Source: Clostridiales bacterium (GTDB lineage: Bacteria; Bacillota_A; Clostridia; Christensenellales; Aristaeellaceae). From it: a stretch of 7,164 bases of DNA. The position numbers and the translations under genes were made by a program. The notes beneath the pieces were generated by a model. The model had not been told where the DNA came from, did no database searches, and was given only the letters and a program-made list of their open reading frames with translations. Below are positions 5,134 to 7,164 of the stretch, in pieces. The stretch lies in assembly GCA_012514855.1 (NCBI GenBank), contig JAAYZL010000176.1:1-7164 (forward strand), written 5' to 3'. Position 1 is the first letter of the stretch. Each line of letters starts with the position of its first letter.

Positions 5134-6147
5134 ATGGTAACGATCAAGGACATCTCGAAAAAATGCGGCGTTTCGCCGTCGACCGTCAGCAAGGCGCTCA
5201 ACGGCTACGACGACGTCGGCGAGGAGACCGCGCAGATGATCCGCGCGGTCGCGCAGGAGCTCGGCTACCGGCCGAACGCCGCGGCGCTGGCGCTCAAGAC
5301 GAACCGCTCGAACAACCTGGGCGTGCTGTTTGTCGACGCGATGCGCAGCGGCCTCGCGCACGACTACTTCTCGCTGATCCTGAACAGCTTCAAGGACGAG
5401 GCCGAGTTGAGCGGCTACGACATCACCTTCATCAGCCAGAACATCGGCGGCGCGAAGATGAGCTACTACGAGCACAGCAATTACCGGCGCTGCGACGGCG
5501 TCGTGATCGCGAGCGTCGACTTCACCGACCCGGCGGTTCTCGAGCTCGTCAACAGCGAGATCCCGACGGTGACGATCGACCACGTGTTCGACAGCCGCAC
5601 GGCGATACTCTCCGACAACGTGCAGGGCGCGCGCGACCTCGTCCATCACGCGCACGCGATGGGCCACCGCCGGATCGCCTTCATCCACGGCGAGCTGACG
5701 TCCGTCACGACGAAGCGGCTCGCCGGCTTTCACAAGGCGTGCGCGGAGCTCGGAATTTCCGTTCCGGAGGGATACGTCGTGCCCGCGCGCTACCACGACC
5801 CGAGAGCCAGCGCCCTGGCGACGCAGAAGCTGCTCAGGCACCGCGAGCGGCCGAGCGTCATCCTCTACCCGGACGACTTCTCGTTCCTCGGCGGCATGAC
5901 CGTCATCGAAAAGGCGGGGCTGTCGATCCCGGAGGACATCAGCGTCATCGGCTACGACGGCATACAGCTCTCGCAGGTGTTGCGGCCGCGGCTGACGACC
6001 ATGAAGCAGGACACCGAGGCGCTCGGAAGGCTCGCCGCCGCGAACCTCGTCGAGAACATCGAGCGCCCGAAGACGTGGTTTCCGCATCAGGTGCTCGTGC
6101 CCGCGGAGCTCGTCGAGGGGGGCTCGGTACAAAAAATCGAGGCTTGA
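5134..6147 (+). CDS. LacI/GalR-family transcriptional regulator
   Basis: DNA-binding regulator of 337 residues, the usual LacI-family length. Residues 3-24 form the helix-turn-helix (IKDISKKCGVSPSTVSKALNG), with Pro15 and Ser16 at the positions that set operator choice in this family. The hinge is about 48-59 (NAAALALKTNRS). Leu54 occupies the place of the leucine that PurR inserts at a central CpG, which agrees with the CG-centred palindromes upstream of GH94 and the binding protein. From about residue 60 a periplasmic-binding-protein-like sensor domain follows, with the typical GHRRIAFIHG, EDISVIGYDGIQLSQVLRP and LTTMKQD segments. Likely effector: cellobiose or another product of the imported glucoside (inference from context). 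Start ATG is preceded by GGAGG (5115-5119, 14 bases away) and GAGG (5125-5128, five bases away). It lies 54 bases after GH1 with its own promoter; read-through from the GH94 operon is also possible because no terminator is visible between them. Confidence 0.93.
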   Translation: MVTIKDISKKCGVSPSTVSKALNGYDDVGEETAQMIRAVAQELGYRPNAAALALKTNRSNNLGVLFVDAMRSGLAHDYFSLILNSFKDEAELSGYDITFISQNIGGAKMSYYEHSNYRRCDGVVIASVDFTDPAVLELVNSEIPTVTIDHVFDSRTAILSDNVQGARDLVHHAHAMGHRRIAFIHGELTSVTTKRLAGFHKACAELGISVPEGYVVPARYHDPRASALATQKLLRHRERPSVILYPDDFSFLGGMTVIEKAGLSIPEDISVIGYDGIQLSQVLRPRLTTMKQDTEALGRLAAANLVENIERPKTWFPHQVLVPAELVEGGSVQKIEA

Positions 6148-6171
6148 TGCGAATTCCAAACATGCGTATGG

Positions 6172-6209
6172 AAAATCCCGAGGTCCCTGACGGAGCCCCG
6201 GGAATTTTT
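6172..6209. terminator. Imperfect hairpin, possible bidirectional terminator
   Basis: TCCCG (6176-6180) pairs with CGGGA (6199-6203). Outside it, after one mismatch, AAA (6172-6174) pairs with TTT (6205-6207). Inside it, after one mismatch, GG (6182-6183) pairs with CC (6196-6197). A T-run at 6205-6209 serves the plus strand, and AAAA at 6172-6175 gives UUUU on the minus strand. It could therefore end both the regulator transcript and the convergent desulfurase transcript. Confidence 0.6.
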
Positions 6210-6220
6210 CGGAGGCGGTC

Positions 6221-6246
6221 TCCCCGAAGTTCGGGGATTTTCTATT
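6221..6246 (+). terminator. Rho-independent terminator downstream of the LacI-family gene
   Basis: TCCCCGA, loop AGT, TCGGGGA (6221-6237): a perfect 7-bp GC-rich stem followed by TTTTCTATT. The T-run overlaps the stop codon of the convergent desulfurase gene (6244-6242). It is the second of two hairpins in tandem after the regulator gene. Confidence 0.75.
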
Positions 6247-7164
6247 GCATCATTGCGACCGACCTAAGCAGCGCGTCTATGTCCTCGAACGTCGTCGCGT
6301 GGCCGACGCTCGCGCGGACGACGCCGCGCTTCAAAGTCCCCAGGAACCGGTGCGCGCCCGGCGCGCAGTGGAGCCCGCCGCGGACCGCGATGCCGTCGTG
6401 ATCGAGCTGGTCGGCGACCTGCGAGCTCGAGAGGTCGGACACGTTGAACGACACGATGCCCGCGCGCGCCGCCTCCTCGCGGGGCGAGTAGATCGTGACC
6501 GACGGAATTTCCGAAAGCCCCTCGCAGAGCGCGGTCGTCAGTTCCCTCTCGCGCATGAAGATCTGCGAGAGGTTCTTCTTCACATACTCGACGCCCGCCA
6601 GAACCCCCGCGATGCCGGGCAGGTTCAGCGTGCCCGCCTCGTAGCGCTCGGGGCGCTCGGCGGGCTGCAGCATGCTGTCGGAGCTCGAGCCCGTGCCGCC
6701 CTCGCGGAGCGTCTGCAGCTCGATCTCCGGGGCGATGTAGAGCCCGCCGGTGCCCTGCGGCCCGAGCAGCGCCTTGTGGCCGGGAAACGCATAGAGCTGG
6801 CACCCGAGCGCGTTGACGTCGACCGGCATCGAGCCGATCGTCTGCGCGCCGTCGATCAGGTAGGGGACGCCGTTTTCCCTCGCGATGCCCCCGACCGCGG
6901 CGACCGGCTGGATCGCGCCGGTCACGTTCGAGGCGTGCGAAAGCGCGATCAAATGCGTATTTTTGCGGATCGCGCGGCGGACGTCCCCGGGGTCGATAAA
7001 CCCGTCCGGCCGGGGCGTCAGGAGCGTCAATTCGATCTCGTTTCCGCGAAGTTTTTCGGAGAGCACCCGAAGCACCGAGTTGTGCTCGAGCATCGTCGAA
7101 ATGACATGGTCGCCCGTCCGCAGAGCCCCTTTGATCGCAAGGTTGAGGCAGTCGGTGCAGTTGA
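6242..7164 (-). CDS. Cysteine desulfurase family protein, PLP-dependent class V aminotransferase fold (5' end off the right edge)
   Basis: The C-terminal 307 residues are visible; the first codons beyond the right edge, roughly 70 residues by family length, are missing. The fragment starts NCTDCLNLAIKGALRTGDHV and continues MLEHNSVLR, where the histidine stacks on PLP. DGAQTIGSMPVD has the aspartate that contacts the pyridine nitrogen. In FPGHKALLGPQGTGG the Schiff-base lysine codon is at 6775-6773. In VRGGLHCAPGAHRFLGT the cysteine codon at 6367-6365 is in the place of the SufS persulfide cysteine. The pattern fits the NifS/SufS-like subgroup that I recall as TIGR01977 rather than housekeeping IscS. 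It would release sulfur from cysteine as a protein persulfide for Fe-S clusters or other thio-cofactors; the exact acceptor is unknown. It ends RSVAMMQ and converges on the regulator gene. No functional link to the sugar genes is visible. Confidence 0.92.
   Translation of the reverse strand, partial: NCTDCLNLAIKGALRTGDHVISTMLEHNSVLRVLSEKLRGNEIELTLLTPRPDGFIDPGDVRRAIRKNTHLIALSHASNVTGAIQPVAAVGGIARENGVPYLIDGAQTIGSMPVDVNALGCQLYAFPGHKALLGPQGTGGLYIAPEIELQTLREGGTGSSSDSMLQPAERPERYEAGTLNLPGIAGVLAGVEYVKKNLSQIFMRERELTTALCEGLSEIPSVTIYSPREEAARAGIVSFNVSDLSSSQVADQLDHDGIAVRGGLHCAPGAHRFLGTLKRGVVRASVGHATTFEDIDALLRSVAMMQ

Noticed and set aside
5157..5176. CGAAA...TTTCG spaced inverted repeat at the start of the regulator gene
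   Set aside because: The arms are ten bases apart rather than four, and they lie within the helix-turn-helix coding sequence, so this does not match the proposed operator.
1180..6159. A 1,659-codon open frame on the minus strand across the GH94, GH1 and regulator genes
   Set aside because: It is the in-register complement of three well-supported genes, has a low-complexity Arg/Ala/Val/Asp/Glu composition with no recognisable domain, and arises because TTA, CTA and TCA codons are absent from the sense genes.
6242..7164. Cysteine desulfurase as part of the sugar system
   Set aside because: It is convergent, separated by terminators, and belongs to sulfur-transfer metabolism; nothing in the sequence ties it to beta-glucoside use.
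1..7164. CRISPR arrays, tRNA/rRNA genes, insertion sequences, phage or defence genes
   Set aside because: No repeat-spacer pattern, transposase-like protein, terminal inverted repeats or RNA-gene signature was seen by eye on either strand.

Overview
The window reads as a small catabolic locus for cellobiose or a related beta-glucoside, in a GC-rich bacterium. The coding sequence is strongly biased to G/C at third positions. Shine-Dalgarno sites are strong (AGGAGG, GGGAGG) and promoters look like canonical sigma-70/sigma-A sites. The CUT1-type sugar-binding protein, GH94 phosphorylase, GH1 glucosidase and LacI regulator together resemble loci of uncultured gut or rumen Clostridia (Christensenellales-like). 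That placement is an impression from remembered protein sequence, not a search result. The binding protein has a plain signal peptide without a lipobox, which is unusual for a classical Gram-positive importer and leaves the cell-envelope type open.

Layout. Positions 1-1011 (minus strand) carry the first 337 residues of a sugar ABC-transporter substrate-binding protein; its 3' end and any permease genes lie beyond the left edge. Positions 1012-1293 are a divergent control region with one strong promoter facing each way and two near-identical 14-bp palindromes. Positions 1294-3711 (plus) encode a full-length cellobiose phosphorylase (GH94). Twelve bases later, at 3724-5079, comes a full-length GH1 beta-glucosidase starting with TTG. 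Positions 5134-6147 encode a LacI/GalR-family regulator with its own promoter, whose -35 box overlaps the GH1 stop codon. Positions 6148-6241 hold two hairpin terminators between convergent genes. Positions 6242-7164 (minus) are the C-terminal 307 residues of a PLP-dependent cysteine desulfurase family protein, apparently unrelated to the sugar genes.

How the parts work together (inference). The binding protein and its off-window permeases would import a beta-glucoside disaccharide. GH94 would split cellobiose with phosphate into glucose-1-phosphate and glucose, saving ATP, and GH1 would hydrolyse the same or other beta-glucosides. The LacI-family protein probably represses both divergent transcripts through the paired palindromes: one lies at about +4 to +17 of the GH94 transcript, the other at about +35 to +48 of the binding-protein transcript. 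Each is one substitution from the perfect palindrome CGAAATCGATTTCG.

I see no CRISPR array, insertion sequence, tRNA, rRNA or phage gene, and no evidence of a new type of biological system. The most informative non-coding signal is the paired operator in the divergent control region.
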